From: Frigidibacter mobilis
Lineage (GTDB): Bacteria > Pseudomonadota > Alphaproteobacteria > Rhodobacterales > Rhodobacteraceae
NCBI RefSeq assembly: GCF_001620265.1
Contig: NZ_CP012661.1
Location: 4,674,299-4,738,298, forward strand
Length of the DNA: 64,000 nt
Direction: 5' to 3'
The translations under genes were made by a program, and so were the position numbers. Positions 45,219 through 55,810 of this stretch are shown here, piece by piece (positions within the stretch are counted from its first letter, which is position 1; each line of letters begins with the position of its first letter). A model generated the notes under the pieces. The model saw only the letters and a program-made list of their open reading frames with translations. It did not search any database and was not told the origin of the DNA.

Positions 45219-45219
45219 C
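45214..45219. repeat. Target-site duplication of the IS, right copy
   Basis: CCTAGC, identical to the left copy. It provides the stop codon of the transposase on one strand and the stop codon of tesA on the other. Confidence 0.85.
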
Positions 45220-45874
45220 CGGCCCGCGCCAGCAGCTTCAGCACCTCTGGCCCCAGCGTTTCCACCATCACCTTCACGCCATCGGCCGAGGGGTGAAGGC
45301 CATCGGGCTGGACCAGCCCGCCGCGCTGGTCGGGGGCCATGTCCGACAGGCCCGCCAGCATGTTGGGCACCATGAGCGCGCCATGTTTCTGGGCCAGATC
45401 CGGCCAGATCGCGTCAAAGGCAGCCTTGTAGTCGGCGCCGTAATTGCCGGGCGCGGGCAGGCCGATCAGCAGCACTGGCAGGTTCCTGGCCGACGCCTCG
45501 GACAGGATCGCGTCGATATTGGCACGGGTTTCGGCGGGGTCGAGCCCGCGCAGCAGGTCATTTCCGCCAAGCGCCACGATCATCGCGTCGGCGCCGCCCT
45601 CCAGCGTCCAGCCAAGCCGGGCGCGGCCGCCGGCGCTGGTGTCGCCCGACACGCCGGCATTGACCACCGTCACTTCGGCCCCGTTCTCGCGCAGCCACGC
45701 CTGCAGCTGCGGCACGAAGCCCTGCTCCTGCGGCAGCCCGTAGCCCTGCGTCAGGCTGTCGCCAAGCGCGACCAGCGTCATCGGATCCGCTGCGGCGGGC
45801 GCGGCAATCGGCAGCGACATCAAACTTGCTGCAACTGCGAGGTTGCGCAGCCGCCAAGCCGCGCCATATGCCAT
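45215..45874 (-). CDS. tesA: SGNH/GDSL arylesterase-lysophospholipase, TesA type
   Basis: Periplasmic esterase/thioesterase of 219 residues. A signal peptide (to about residue 30, AAPAAADP) is followed by block I VALGDSLTQGYG with nucleophile S40, block III GGNDLLRG, and block V DGLHPS with the catalytic Asp and His. It is divergent from ybbA, the arrangement found in E. coli. The TAG stop is retained by the IS target duplication. Confidence 0.9.
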   Translation of the reverse strand: MAYGAAWRLRNLAVAASLMSLPIAAPAAADPMTLVALGDSLTQGYGLPQEQGFVPQLQAWLRENGAEVTVVNAGVSGDTSAGGRARLGWTLEGGADAMIVALGGNDLLRGLDPAETRANIDAILSEASARNLPVLLIGLPAPGNYGADYKAAFDAIWPDLAQKHGALMVPNMLAGLSDMAPDQRGGLVQPDGLHPSADGVKVMVETLGPEVLKLLARAG

Positions 45875-45899
45875 CTGAGGCAGGCAGAGGGCAGAGCAG

Positions 45900-46615
<716 letters not shown>

Positions 46616-46619
<4 letters not shown>

Positions 46620-49120
46620 ACGTCGCGCTTCGCATCGCGCGGCGCGAGTTGCGGGGCGGGATCGGCGGGTTCCGGGTGTTCCTGCTGTGCCTGATCCTTG
46701 GCGTTGCCGCGATTGCTGCCGTGGGAACGTTGCGCGAGGGCATTCGCCGCGGGCTCGATGACCAGGGCGCGGTTCTGCTGGGCGGCGATGCGCAGATGGA
46801 ATTCACCTATCGCCATGCCAGCCCCGAGGAGCGGGCATGGATGGAGGCCCGCGCGACCGCGCTGTCCGAGATCGTCGATTTCCGCTCGATGGCCGTGGTG
46901 GGGGAGGATCGGGCGCTGACGCAGGTGAAGGGCGTCGATGCCGCCTATCCACTGGTGGGCGAGGTGGTGCTGGACCCGGTCCTGCCGCTGGCCGAGGCCC
47001 TGGCCGGGAATGGCGCGGTGATGGACGGGGTGCTGGCCGACCGGCTGGGGCTGGCGGTGGGCGACAGCTTCCGGCTGGGGCAGGCCGAGTTCCGGCTGGC
47101 AGCCAGGCTGCTGCGCGAGCCTGACAGCGCGGCGGGCGGCTTCGGTCTTGGCCCACGCACCATCGTGGACACGGGCGACCTGGCAGGCTCCGGCCTGCTG
47201 GAGCCGGGCACGCTGTTTGAAACCGAATACCGGATGACCCTGCCCCCCGCCGCCGATCTGAGTTCGCTCCGGGCCGAGGCCGAGGCGGCGTTCCGCGACA
47301 GCGGCATGAGTTGGCAGGACCGCCGCCGCGCCGCGCCGGGGGTGGACAGGTTTGTCGAGCGGATCGGGTCTTTCCTTGTGCTGGTGGGCCTTGCCGGGCT
47401 TGCGGTGGGCGGCGTCGGCATCTCTGCCGCGGTGCGCGCCTACCTGGACCGCAAGACCGAGGCGATTGCGGTGCTCAAGGCGCTTGGTGCGACGGGGGGC
47501 ACGATCCTGGCCGCCTATATGCTTCAGATCGGCGCGCTGACGCTGTTGGGGGTGGCGCTTGGCCTGCTGCTGGGGGGCTCCCTGCCGGTGCTGGCGGCGC
47601 CGCTGATCGCCGCGCAGATGCCGATCCCGGTGGAACTTGGCGTGGCGCCCGGCGCGCTGGCCGAGGCGGCGATCTATGGCACGCTGACCGCGGCGGTCTT
47701 CACGCTCTGGCCGCTGGCCCGGTTGCGCGAGGTGCGGGCGGCGGCGCTGTTCCGCGACCTTGGGCCGGGGCGCAGGGCCTGGCCGGGCCTTGGCATGGCG
47801 GCGGCGATGGCGCTGCTGGTGGCGGCGTTGGTCGGGGCGGCGGTGGGTTTTTCGGGCGTGCCGAAGCTGGCGCTTGGCACGCTTGGCGGGGTGATCGCGG
47901 CGCTGGGGGTGCTGGCGCTGGCGGCCTGGGGGCTGGGTCGGCTGGCCCGGCGGCTGGCGGGTCTCCAGCTGATGCGCGGGCGGCCGGGGCTGCGGCTGGC
48001 GCTGTCGGCGATCGGCGGGCCGCGGGCCGAGGCGGCGCCGGTGATCCTGTCTCTGGGGCTGGGGCTGGCGGTGCTGGCGGCGGTGGGGCAGATCGACGCC
48101 AACCTGCGTGCCGCCATCGACCGCGACCTGCCCGAGGTGGCGCCGAGCTATTTCTTCGTCGACATCCAGAACGACCAGATCGAGGGCTTCCGCGAACGGC
48201 TGGACTCTGACGCGGCGGTCAGCCGGGTGGACAGCGCGCCGATGTTGCGGGGGATCATCACCCGGATCAACGGGCTGGACGCGCGCAGCGTGGCTGGCAG
48301 CCATTGGGTGCTGAACGGCGACCGGGGCGTGACCTATTCGGACCGCCCGCCCGCAAACACCACGATCACCGAGGGCGCCTGGTGGCCCGAAGGCTATGAC
48401 GGGCCGCCGCAGGCCAGCTTTTCCGCCGAGGAGGCGGCCGAGATCGGGCTGAAGCTGGGCGACAGGATCACGGTGAACATCCTTGGCCGGGATCTGGAGG
48501 CCGAGGTGACCAGCTTCCGCGTGGTGGATTTCTCCACCGCCGGGATCGGCTTCGTGATCGCGCTGAACCCCGGGGCGCTGGCCGGCGCGCCGCATACCCA
48601 TATCGCCACGGTCTATGCCGAGGAAGCGGCCGAGGCGCAGATTTTGCGTGATCTGGCAACCTCTTATCCCAATATCACCGCGATTCGGGTCCGCGATGCC
48701 ATCGACCGGGTGGCAGAAGCGCTGACGGCGATTGCCCGGGCGACGGCGATTGCGGCGGCAGGAACCTTGGTCACCGGCTTTGTGGTGCTGATCGGGGCAG
48801 CGGCGGCCGGAGAGCGGGCGCGGGTCTATGAGGCGGCGCTGCTGAAGGTGCTGGGGGCCAGCCGGAGGCGGATCCTGGGATCATTCGCGCTGCGCTCGGC
48901 GATCATGGGGGCTGCGGCCGGGGTGGTGGCGGTGGCCTTTGGCGCGGCGGCGGGTTGGGCGGTGATGACATTCGTCATGGAGGCCGGGTTCCGGTTCGAG
49001 CCGGTGTCGGCCATCGCCATCGTCACAGGTGGTGCACTGGCGACCTTGCTGGCCGGGCTGGTCTTTGCGCTGAAGCCCTTGGCGGCAAGGCCGGCGCAGG
49101 TGTTGCGGGCGCGGGACTAG
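46616..49120 (+). CDS. ybbP: ABC transporter permease, YbbP type (FtsX-like, two membrane blocks)
   Basis: 834 residues with an N-terminal helix and periplasmic domain, an FtsX block around residues 245-360 (LVLVGLAGLAVGGVGISAAVRAY and KTEAIAVLKALGATGGTILAAYMLQ), a second periplasmic domain, and a C-terminal FtsX block (VTGFVVLIGAAAAGERARVYEAALLKVLGASRRRILGSFALR). This ten-helix layout is that of YbbP/macrolide-exporter-like permeases. The start overlaps ybbA. Confidence 0.9.
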
Positions 49121-49363
49121 CTGGCTGGTCCCAAGGCTTGATGGTGCGGTCCTTTCACGGGACTGGAAGAACGCCCTATGGGACAGGTCCGTCACGGCAG
49201 TACCACGGCCCTGCCCGCCGTCAGTGGTCACAAGGTCCAAGCCCCACGCGGGCGCGGCTGGATCAGGAAATCTGGCAGGCCGGCTTGCTTGACGGCATTT
49301 CCGCGGGGCGTGACCGTTTGTCGGCGGCGGTCCGCTCCGGCCTGCAATGCGGGGAAGTGGAGC

Positions 49364-50356
49364 TCAGACGCTGTCGACCACGCTGCGCGCCGTTGCCTCA
49401 TCCGTGACCAGCACCGAGGCGATTCCCGCCCGCAGCATCGCGCGGACCGCTACCGCCTTGCCTGGCCCGCCACCAACGCAGATGCGTTCGGGCACGGCGC
49501 GCAGATCCTCCAGCGGCATGGTGATGTGGCGGTCATCAAACTCGCTGCTGATGATCCGGCCGTCTTCGGCAAAGAAATACCCTGAGGCGAAACCGACCGC
49601 CCCCAGATCACGGTAGGCCTCCACCTCTGCCTGCGACATGAATCCCCCGGTTACCAGAAGGGTCTCACCTTCCAGCTGTGTCACGCCGAAGACGGTCTTG
49701 CGGCATTGCTTGAGCAACGCGAAATGTTCACGGATCGCGGGTTCCTCCATGAGGATGTCCTTGACGCGCGCGGACGAGACCACCCCGGGGGCATGCAGGT
49801 TGACACAGCGCGCTGACAGCCGGCCCGCGATGTTCGAGGTGCAAAGGACCGGCGAGAAATCGAAGGTCGCGGCCGAGCTTCCGGTGATCTGCGCGATGGT
49901 CACGTTGGGCTGGTTCACGGTGTTGAGGTATTGCGACAGCGCCAGAACCGTGCGCCCCCAGGCAACGCCGATGGTATCTTGGCCATTCAACCGGCTTTCC
50001 AGGACGCGCGCGCCCAGATGCCCGATCTGGCGGTGCAGCGCCCCGGCGTCCTTCTGCTCGGTCAGGATGAAACACTCGGCGATGCCGAAGCTCTCGCACA
50101 GGCGCTGCGACAGCTCGGCCCGCGCGATCCGGCTGGGGTCTATCGAGATGTTCACCACCCCTTCGTCCCGCGCCTTTTGCAGCAGGTTGAACACCGACGC
50201 CCGCGAGATACCCAGCTGGTCGGCGATCTGATCCTGCTTCTGACCCTGCTCATAGTAGAGCCACGCAGCCCAGAACACCTCGTCCATGCCGAAGGCGGCG
50301 GGAATCGGGCGGCGCAGCCTGGGGTCGACAGTGTCAGCGGTATCCTTGCGGGCCAT
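49364..50356 (-). CDS. SorC-family sugar-responsive transcriptional regulator
   Basis: 330 residues with an N-terminal helix-turn-helix (QDQIADQLGISRASVFNLLQKARDEGVV, about 41-68) and the SorC sugar-phosphate-binding domain (IGVAWGRTVLALSQYL, GRLSARCVNLHAPGVV, VGGGPGKAVAVRAML). Members such as SorC, DeoR-like CggR and EryD respond to phosphorylated sugars or polyols. AAGGA precedes the ATG. It is divergent from the catabolic genes with two CATATG-centred boxes between, and probably controls the whole cluster to 63.8 kb. Confidence 0.9.
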   Translation of the reverse strand: MARKDTADTVDPRLRRPIPAAFGMDEVFWAAWLYYEQGQKQDQIADQLGISRASVFNLLQKARDEGVVNISIDPSRIARAELSQRLCESFGIAECFILTEQKDAGALHRQIGHLGARVLESRLNGQDTIGVAWGRTVLALSQYLNTVNQPNVTIAQITGSSAATFDFSPVLCTSNIAGRLSARCVNLHAPGVVSSARVKDILMEEPAIREHFALLKQCRKTVFGVTQLEGETLLVTGGFMSQAEVEAYRDLGAVGFASGYFFAEDGRIISSEFDDRHITMPLEDLRAVPERICVGGGPGKAVAVRAMLRAGIASVLVTDEATARSVVDSV

Positions 50357-50419
50357 ACGGAAGTCCTTCGTCTGGGCAGGGCTACCTTCCCGCTAAACGC
50401 GATAAGTTTCAAGCGCTTT

Positions 50420-50462
50420 GGCATATGCCCAACCTGTCTGAAAAATGCCATTGACATATGCC
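50420..50462. promoter_or_regulatory. Pair of CATATG-centred palindromes, candidate SorC operator
   Basis: GGCATATGCC (50420-50429, perfect palindrome) and GACATATGCC (50453-50462, one mismatch) have centres 33 bases apart, about three turns, in the 142-base regulator/catabolic gene gap. The second overlaps a TTGACA (50451-50456) that could be a -35 element of the catabolic promoter. Inference from symmetry and position. Confidence 0.6.
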
Positions 50463-50498
50463 AGATAACTCTGGCAACTTTCACATCAGGGAGACGAG

Positions 50499-51857
50499 AT
50501 GAGTTGGGAGGCTCAGATGACCTTGATGCATTCGGCGTGCGACAGCGTGTCCGGGGGGTGGAATGCCCTCATTCGTGACGTAACCGAAGGCATCTGGCGC
50601 GACCCTGATACCGGATCTCTGGTCACGGTTCCGTTCAAGCACATCCACATCGGGGACGGCCTCGCCGAGCACGCCCCAGAGGCCTTGGCGCAGGTGATGC
50701 CTGCGGGCAGCTATGGTGTTGTCTGCGATGCCGCGACCACCGAGGTGATGGGGGCCGAGATCGTCCGCCGTCTGGGCACCAAGGCCCGGCTGGTGGTGCT
50801 GGACCATCCCCATGCCGACGAAGGCCAGGTGCGCGCGCTTCAGGCCGAAACCCGCGATGTGGCGGCGCTGGTCGCGGTCGGGTCGGGCACCATCAATGAT
50901 CTGTGCAAGTTCGCCACCTACAAGGACGGGCGCAGCTACAGTGTCTATGGCACGGCGCCGTCGATGAACGGCTATACCTCATCCACCGCCTCGATCACGC
51001 TCGACTCGGGGCTGAAGACCACGCAAAAGGCCCACGCCGCCAAGGGCGTATTCATCGACATCGGCGTTTCAGCCGGGGCGCCGCAATACCTGATCGGCGC
51101 CGGGCTGGGCGACAGCCTGTGCCGTCCGACCGCGCAGGTGGACTGGTATTTCTCGCATATCATGCTGGGCAGCCGCTATGCCACCGCGCCCTACCGGCTT
51201 CAGGATGCCGACGAAGCCGAGGTTCTGGCCCGCAGCGCGGGTCTCGGTCAGCGCGACCATGATGCAATCGGCTATCTGCAGAGGCTGCTGACGCTGGGCG
51301 GGCTTGGTATTGCCGCGGTGGGGATGAGCCATCCCGGCTCGATGGGCGAGCATCAGATCTCGCACTGGATCGACAGTTTCGCGGGGGACCGGCATCCGGG
51401 CACCGTGCATGGACAGCAGGTCGGCGTCGCCTCGATCACGATGGCGCGGCTGCAAGAGAGCATCCTTGCGATGGAAGAGGCGCCGCGCATCACTGGCTGG
51501 CAGCCCGACGAGGCGGCGATCCGCGCCCGCTATCCGGCCGCGGCGGTGGAGGACTGCCTGGCGGCCAGCCGCGCCAAGGCCATGACGGCGGCGCAGGCCG
51601 CAGCCTTCAACGACCGGCTGGCCGAAATCTGGCCCGACCTGCGCCAGACCCTGCGCGCGATGATGCTGCCAGCGGACGAGATGGCGGCCCATCTGCGCGC
51701 TGCGGGGGGCGGGGCCACGCCCGAAGAGATCGGGATGGACCGCACGCTGTATATCGACGCCCTGCGCCATTGCCGCGAGATGCGCGACCGCTTCTCGCTG
51801 CTCGATCTGGCAGCCGACATGGGCATCTTGGAAGATTTCATCGAGGAGACGCTGTGA
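50499..51857 (+). CDS. Glycerol-1-phosphate dehydrogenase-like protein (AraM/EgsA family)
   Basis: 452-residue member of the iron-containing alcohol dehydrogenase/dehydroquinate synthase fold. The NAD-binding part has GSGTINDLCKFATY and APSMNGYTSSTASI; metal ligands lie in the DSLCRPTAQVDW, GMSHPGSMGEHQISHW and HGQQVGVASI regions. AraM-type enzymes reduce dihydroxyacetone phosphate to sn-glycerol-1-phosphate or act on related polyol phosphates. Here it is first in a sugar/polyol operon, so oxidation of a polyol phosphate is more likely than lipid synthesis. GGGAGACGAG precedes the ATG. Confidence 0.85.
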   Translation: MSWEAQMTLMHSACDSVSGGWNALIRDVTEGIWRDPDTGSLVTVPFKHIHIGDGLAEHAPEALAQVMPAGSYGVVCDAATTEVMGAEIVRRLGTKARLVVLDHPHADEGQVRALQAETRDVAALVAVGSGTINDLCKFATYKDGRSYSVYGTAPSMNGYTSSTASITLDSGLKTTQKAHAAKGVFIDIGVSAGAPQYLIGAGLGDSLCRPTAQVDWYFSHIMLGSRYATAPYRLQDADEAEVLARSAGLGQRDHDAIGYLQRLLTLGGLGIAAVGMSHPGSMGEHQISHWIDSFAGDRHPGTVHGQQVGVASITMARLQESILAMEEAPRITGWQPDEAAIRARYPAAAVEDCLAASRAKAMTAAQAAAFNDRLAEIWPDLRQTLRAMMLPADEMAAHLRAAGGGATPEEIGMDRTLYIDALRHCREMRDRFSLLDLAADMGILEDFIEETL

Positions 51858-52666
51858 TGCGCCCTTTGCACGAGCTTGACCTGTCGGCGCTGTCGCGCTG
51901 CGAGGCGGTCCTGACCGATATCGACGACACACTGACCACCGATGGCCAGTTGCCCGCCGCGGCCTATGACGCGCTGGAGCGGCTGGCGCAGGCGGGGCTG
52001 CAGGTGGTGCCGATCACCGGCCGTCCGGCGGGATGGTGCGACATGATCGCCCGGCTGTGGCCGGTTGCGGGGATCGTCGGCGAGAACGGCGCCTTCTACT
52101 TCAGCTATGACCGCGAGGCGCGGGTGATGCGGCAGCGCTTCTTTGCGACCAGTGCCGAACGCCGCGCCAACCGCGCCAGGCTGGATACGCTGCGCGAGCA
52201 GATCCTGGCCGAGGTGCCGGGCGCCGGCATCGCTTCTGACCAGCTTTACCGCGAGGCGGATTTGGCGATCGACTTCTGCGAGGACGTGCCCGCCCTTCCG
52301 GTAGCGCAGGTGCAGCGTATCCTGGAGCTGTTTGCCGAGGCAGGGGCGGTGGCGAAGCTGTCGTCGATCCATGTCAACGGCTGGTTCGGCAACTATGACA
52401 AGCTGTCGATGACCCGCATCTTTGCCAAGGACGTGCTGGGGCTGGATATCGACGCGGCGCGCGACCGGGTGGTCTTTGTCGGCGACAGCCCGAATGACGG
52501 GCCGATGTTCAAGTTCTTCCCGCTGTCCTGCGGCGTGGCCAATGTGCGCGAATTCACCCCCGGCAGCTTTGCTCCGCCATCCTTTGTCGCGCCCTCGGTC
52601 GGCGGTGCCGGCTTTGTCGAGGTGGCCGACCGCATCCTTGCGGCGCGCGAGGTGGCCCATGTCTGA
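51857..52666 (+). CDS. HAD-IIB-type phosphatase
   Basis: 269 residues. Motif I is LTDIDDTLTTDG, motif II PITGRP, then a cap domain, and motifs III/IV KDVLGLDID and VFVGDSPNDGPMF. Cof/mannosyl-3-phosphoglycerate-phosphatase-like arrangement. The start overlaps the upstream stop (TGATG) and the end overlaps the next gene by 8 bases, so it is firmly in the operon. It probably dephosphorylates a sugar or polyol phosphate made by the neighbours, or clears a toxic one. Confidence 0.83.
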   Translation: MRPLHELDLSALSRCEAVLTDIDDTLTTDGQLPAAAYDALERLAQAGLQVVPITGRPAGWCDMIARLWPVAGIVGENGAFYFSYDREARVMRQRFFATSAERRANRARLDTLREQILAEVPGAGIASDQLYREADLAIDFCEDVPALPVAQVQRILELFAEAGAVAKLSSIHVNGWFGNYDKLSMTRIFAKDVLGLDIDAARDRVVFVGDSPNDGPMFKFFPLSCGVANVREFTPGSFAPPSFVAPSVGGAGFVEVADRILAAREVAHV

Positions 52667-54197
52667 CCACGCACCCGCGCGCAGGGTCGACCTGGCGATC
52701 ATCGGCGGCGGCATCAACGGCTGCGGGATTGCCCGCGATGCGGTGGGCCGGGGATATTCGGTCTGGCTGTGCGAGCAGGGTGATCTTGGCGGCGCGACCT
52801 CGTCCTCCTCGACCAAGCTGCTGCATGGCGGCCTGCGCTATCTGGAGCATCATGAATTCCGCCTGGTGCGCGAGGCGTTGATCGAGCGCGAGGTGCTTTG
52901 GGGCATCGCCCCGCAGATCGTGCGCCCGCTGCGCTTCATCCTGCCGCATCGCAAGGGAATGCGCCCGGCCTGGCTGCTGCGGTTGGGGCTGTTCATCTAT
53001 GACCATCTGGGGGGCCGCAAGCTGCTGCCGGGCACGTCGCGGGTGAACCTGGCGCAGGGGCCGTATGGCGAGGGGCTGAATGCCGATCTGCGGCTGGGGT
53101 TCGAGTATTCCGACTGCTGGGTCGAGGATAACCGCCTGACAATTCTCAACGCGCAGGACGCGGCAGAGCGAGGCGCCGAGATCCGCGTGCGTACCCGCTG
53201 CACCGAGGCGCGGCCCTTGCCGGGCGGCGGCTGGCGCGTGGTGGGCCGCGATCTGGAAACCGGCGCGGAAGAGGTGGTTCATGCCCGCATGGTCATCAAC
53301 GCCGGCGGCCCCTGGGCCAATGCCGTGGCGCGCGATCTGGTGCAGCGCCCGCCCAAGGGCTCGGTCCGGCAGGTGCAGGGGTCGCATATCGTGGTGCCGC
53401 GGCTCTATGGCCATGACCGCTGCTTCATCTTCCAGAATGCGGATGGGCGGATCGTCTTTACCATTCCCTATGAGGACCGCTTTACCCTGATCGGCACCAC
53501 CGACCGCGACTATCCCGGCGATCCGGCCAAGGTCGCGGCCTCGGACGAGGAGATCGCCTATCTTTGCGCGCTGGTCGGGCAGTATTTCAAGCGCCCGATC
53601 ACGCCCAAGGATGTGGTGTGGAGCTATTCCGGTGTGCGCCCGCTCTATGACGATGGCAGCTCCGAGGCGCAGAAGGCCACGCGCGATTATGTGCTGGAGC
53701 TGGATCAGGCCGAGGGCGCCCCGGTGCTGTCGGTGTTCGGTGGCAAGATCACGACCTATCGGAGGCTGGCGGAGTCCGCGTTGGAGCGGATCGAGGCCAC
53801 CTTGGGCCGCGCACAGGGCGAGCCCGCCGGCTGGACGGGGCAGCATCCGCTGCCGGGAGGCGGCTTTGCGCCGCGGGGCTTCGACGCAGAAGTGCGCAAG
53901 CTGATCTCGGCCCGCAGCTTCCTGACCGGCGCCGAGGCGACCCGACTGGTACGCTTCTACGGCACCCGCGCGGCCGAGATGCTGGGCGATGCCCGCAGCC
54001 GTGCCGATCTGGGCCGCGACTTCGGCGCGGGACTGACGGAGCGCGAGGTGGAGTACATGTGCCGCACCGAATGGGCGCGCACCGCCGAGGACATCTTGTT
54101 CCGCCGCAGCAAGCTGGGGCTGCGGCTGACGCCAGCCCAGATCGCGGGACTGGAAGATCACCTGCGAAAGGATATGCAACTACGAATGACGGCATGA
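52659..54197 (+). CDS. GlpD-like FAD-dependent glycerol-3-phosphate (or polyol-phosphate) dehydrogenase
   Basis: 512 residues with an N-terminal FAD site (VDLAIIGGGINGCGIARDAVGRG), TSSSSTKLLHGGLRYLEHHEFRLV, GPWANAVARD, YSGVRPLYDD and VFGGKITTYRRLAE, plus the C-terminal GlpD cap domain (VEYMCRTEWARTAEDILFRRSKLG). It feeds electrons to quinone. The core is orthodox GlpD, but related proteins such as EryB oxidise erythritol phosphate; the sugar cluster and the second, stereochemically opposite G1P-type dehydrogenase make the true substrate uncertain. It overlaps the HAD gene by 8 bases. Confidence 0.85.
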   Translation: MSDHAPARRVDLAIIGGGINGCGIARDAVGRGYSVWLCEQGDLGGATSSSSTKLLHGGLRYLEHHEFRLVREALIEREVLWGIAPQIVRPLRFILPHRKGMRPAWLLRLGLFIYDHLGGRKLLPGTSRVNLAQGPYGEGLNADLRLGFEYSDCWVEDNRLTILNAQDAAERGAEIRVRTRCTEARPLPGGGWRVVGRDLETGAEEVVHARMVINAGGPWANAVARDLVQRPPKGSVRQVQGSHIVVPRLYGHDRCFIFQNADGRIVFTIPYEDRFTLIGTTDRDYPGDPAKVAASDEEIAYLCALVGQYFKRPITPKDVVWSYSGVRPLYDDGSSEAQKATRDYVLELDQAEGAPVLSVFGGKITTYRRLAESALERIEATLGRAQGEPAGWTGQHPLPGGGFAPRGFDAEVRKLISARSFLTGAEATRLVRFYGTRAAEMLGDARSRADLGRDFGAGLTEREVEYMCRTEWARTAEDILFRRSKLGLRLTPAQIAGLEDHLRKDMQLRMTA

Positions 54198-54282
54198 ACA
54201 GCGCCGCGGCAAGGGAGTGGAGGCCCTTGCCACGGTGGCAGAGCACCGGCGTCTGACGGCGCCATATCAGGGAGGAGGAAGC

Positions 54283-55726
54283 GTGTTTCTGGGTATAGAC
54301 CTTGGGACGTCCGGGGTGAAATCCGTAATCATCGACGACGGCCAGGCCCTTGTCGCCGAAGCCTCGTCCCGCCTGCTCGAGGTAACGCGGGCGAAGCCCG
54401 GCTGGTCCGAACAGGACCCGGATCTTTGGTGGGACGCCGTCTGCGAAAGCCTTGATGCGCTGGCCGCCAGCCATCCGGGCGCGATGGCCACGGTTTCGGG
54501 CATTGGTCTGTCGGGGCAGATGTATGGGGCGACGGTGCTGGACGGGGCGGACAAGCCGCTGCGCCCGGCGATCTTGTGGAACGACACCCGCAGCGCGGCG
54601 GAGTGCGAGGAACTGGCCGCGGCAGTGCCTGATCTGTTGGGCCGCGTGGGGCGCAATCCCACCCCCGGCGTGACCGCCAGCAAGCTGATGTGGCTGCGCC
54701 GGCATGAGCCTGAGACCTTTGCCGCCGTGCGCACGGTGCTGTTGCCCAAGGACTATGTCCGCCTGCGGCTGTCGGGAGACAAGGCCAGCGATCTGGCCGA
54801 TTCCAGCGGCACGATGTGGGTGGACCTGGCGGCGCGGGACTGGTCGGGGCCGATGCTCGATGCCTCGGGCATGGACCGCGCCCAGATGCCCCGCCTGCAT
54901 GAAGGCACAGAGCCGACCGGCACCCTACGGGCCGAACTGGCGCAGCGCTGGGCATGGGGCGGCGCCCGGTGATCGCTGCGGGCGGCGGCGACAATGCCTG
55001 CGGAGCCTGCGGATCTGGCGTGATCGCGGATGGTGAGGGCACCGTGTCGCTGGGCACCTCGGGCGTGCTGTTCGTGGCCAATGATCGCCCGCGCCCGGCG
55101 GGCACCCATGCCATCGAGGCGCTGTGCCATGCCGTGCCGGGGCGCTGGCACCAGATGTCGGTGGTGCTGTCGGCCACCTCATGCCTGACATGGCTTGGCG
55201 CAAGGCTGAAGCGCAGCCCGGCAGAGCTGGTGGCGCTGCTGGGCGATGATCCGCGCCCGGCGACGGACCTGATCTTCGTGCCGTTCCTCGATGGCTGCTG
55301 GTCGCCGCGCAGCGATGGCACCGTGCGGGGCGGCTTCATGGGGCTCGCGCATCAGCATGACGATGCCGCGATGGCGCAGGCGGTGATGCAGGGCGTGGCC
55401 TTCGCCATCCGCGAATGCGCCGAGGCGTTCGGCGAGGGCGGGGGCGATATGCGGCGGCTTCTGGCGCTCGGCGGCGGATCGCGCTCGGCGCTGTGGATGT
55501 CGATACTGGCCACCAATCTTGGCGTCGAGATCGACGTGCCCCGGACGAGCGCCCTGGGGGCCGCCTTTGGGCGGCCCGGCTGGGGATGATCGCGGCGACG
55601 AACCGCCCTGTGGCCGAGGTACTGACCCGGCCCCGGATCGGCGCTACCATTGCGCCGATCCCAGCCCATGCAGATAGCTATACCCAGGCCTTCAAACGCT
55701 GGAAGGCGTTCGCCAGCCTGTGTTGA
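54283..55726 (+). CDS. xylB: Xylulokinase-like FGGY kinase, two frameshifts as sequenced
   Basis: Starts at GTG 54283 with GGAGGAGGAAGC directly upstream. The three frames carry FLGIDLGTSGVKSVIIDD, GLSGQMYGATVLD and LWNDTRSAAE in the first, then GGGDNACGACGSGVI, SLGTSGVLFV and LALGGGSRSALWMSILA in the second, then the C-terminus AARLGMIAATN and FKRWKAF in the third. Restoring one G at 54950-54952 and one at 55569-55571 gives about 481 residues, normal for XylB. Phosphorylates D-xylulose or a similar ketose. The two breaks follow the same G-run pattern as the others in the window. Confidence 0.87.
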
Positions 55727-55772
55727 CCACCGCCCGTTTGGGCACCCGCCCGGGGAGGGGCGGCGAACAAGG

Positions 55773-55789
55773 GCCGGCGTTTCGCCGGC
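55773..55789 (+). promoter_or_regulatory. Intercistronic hairpin before the sugar-binding protein gene
   Basis: GCCGGCG-TTT-CGCCGGC, a 7-bp stem with a 3-base loop and AAAAC after it, 22 bases before the binding-protein ATG. It may attenuate or protect a processed message; inference. Confidence 0.4.
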
Positions 55790-55810
55790 AAAACAGTGGA
55801 GGAGACCATC

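Noticed and set aside
49121..49363. Possible small gene between ybbP and the SorC regulator
   Set aside because: No frame with a start, ribosome site and protein-like sequence; I see nothing identifiable in these 243 bases.
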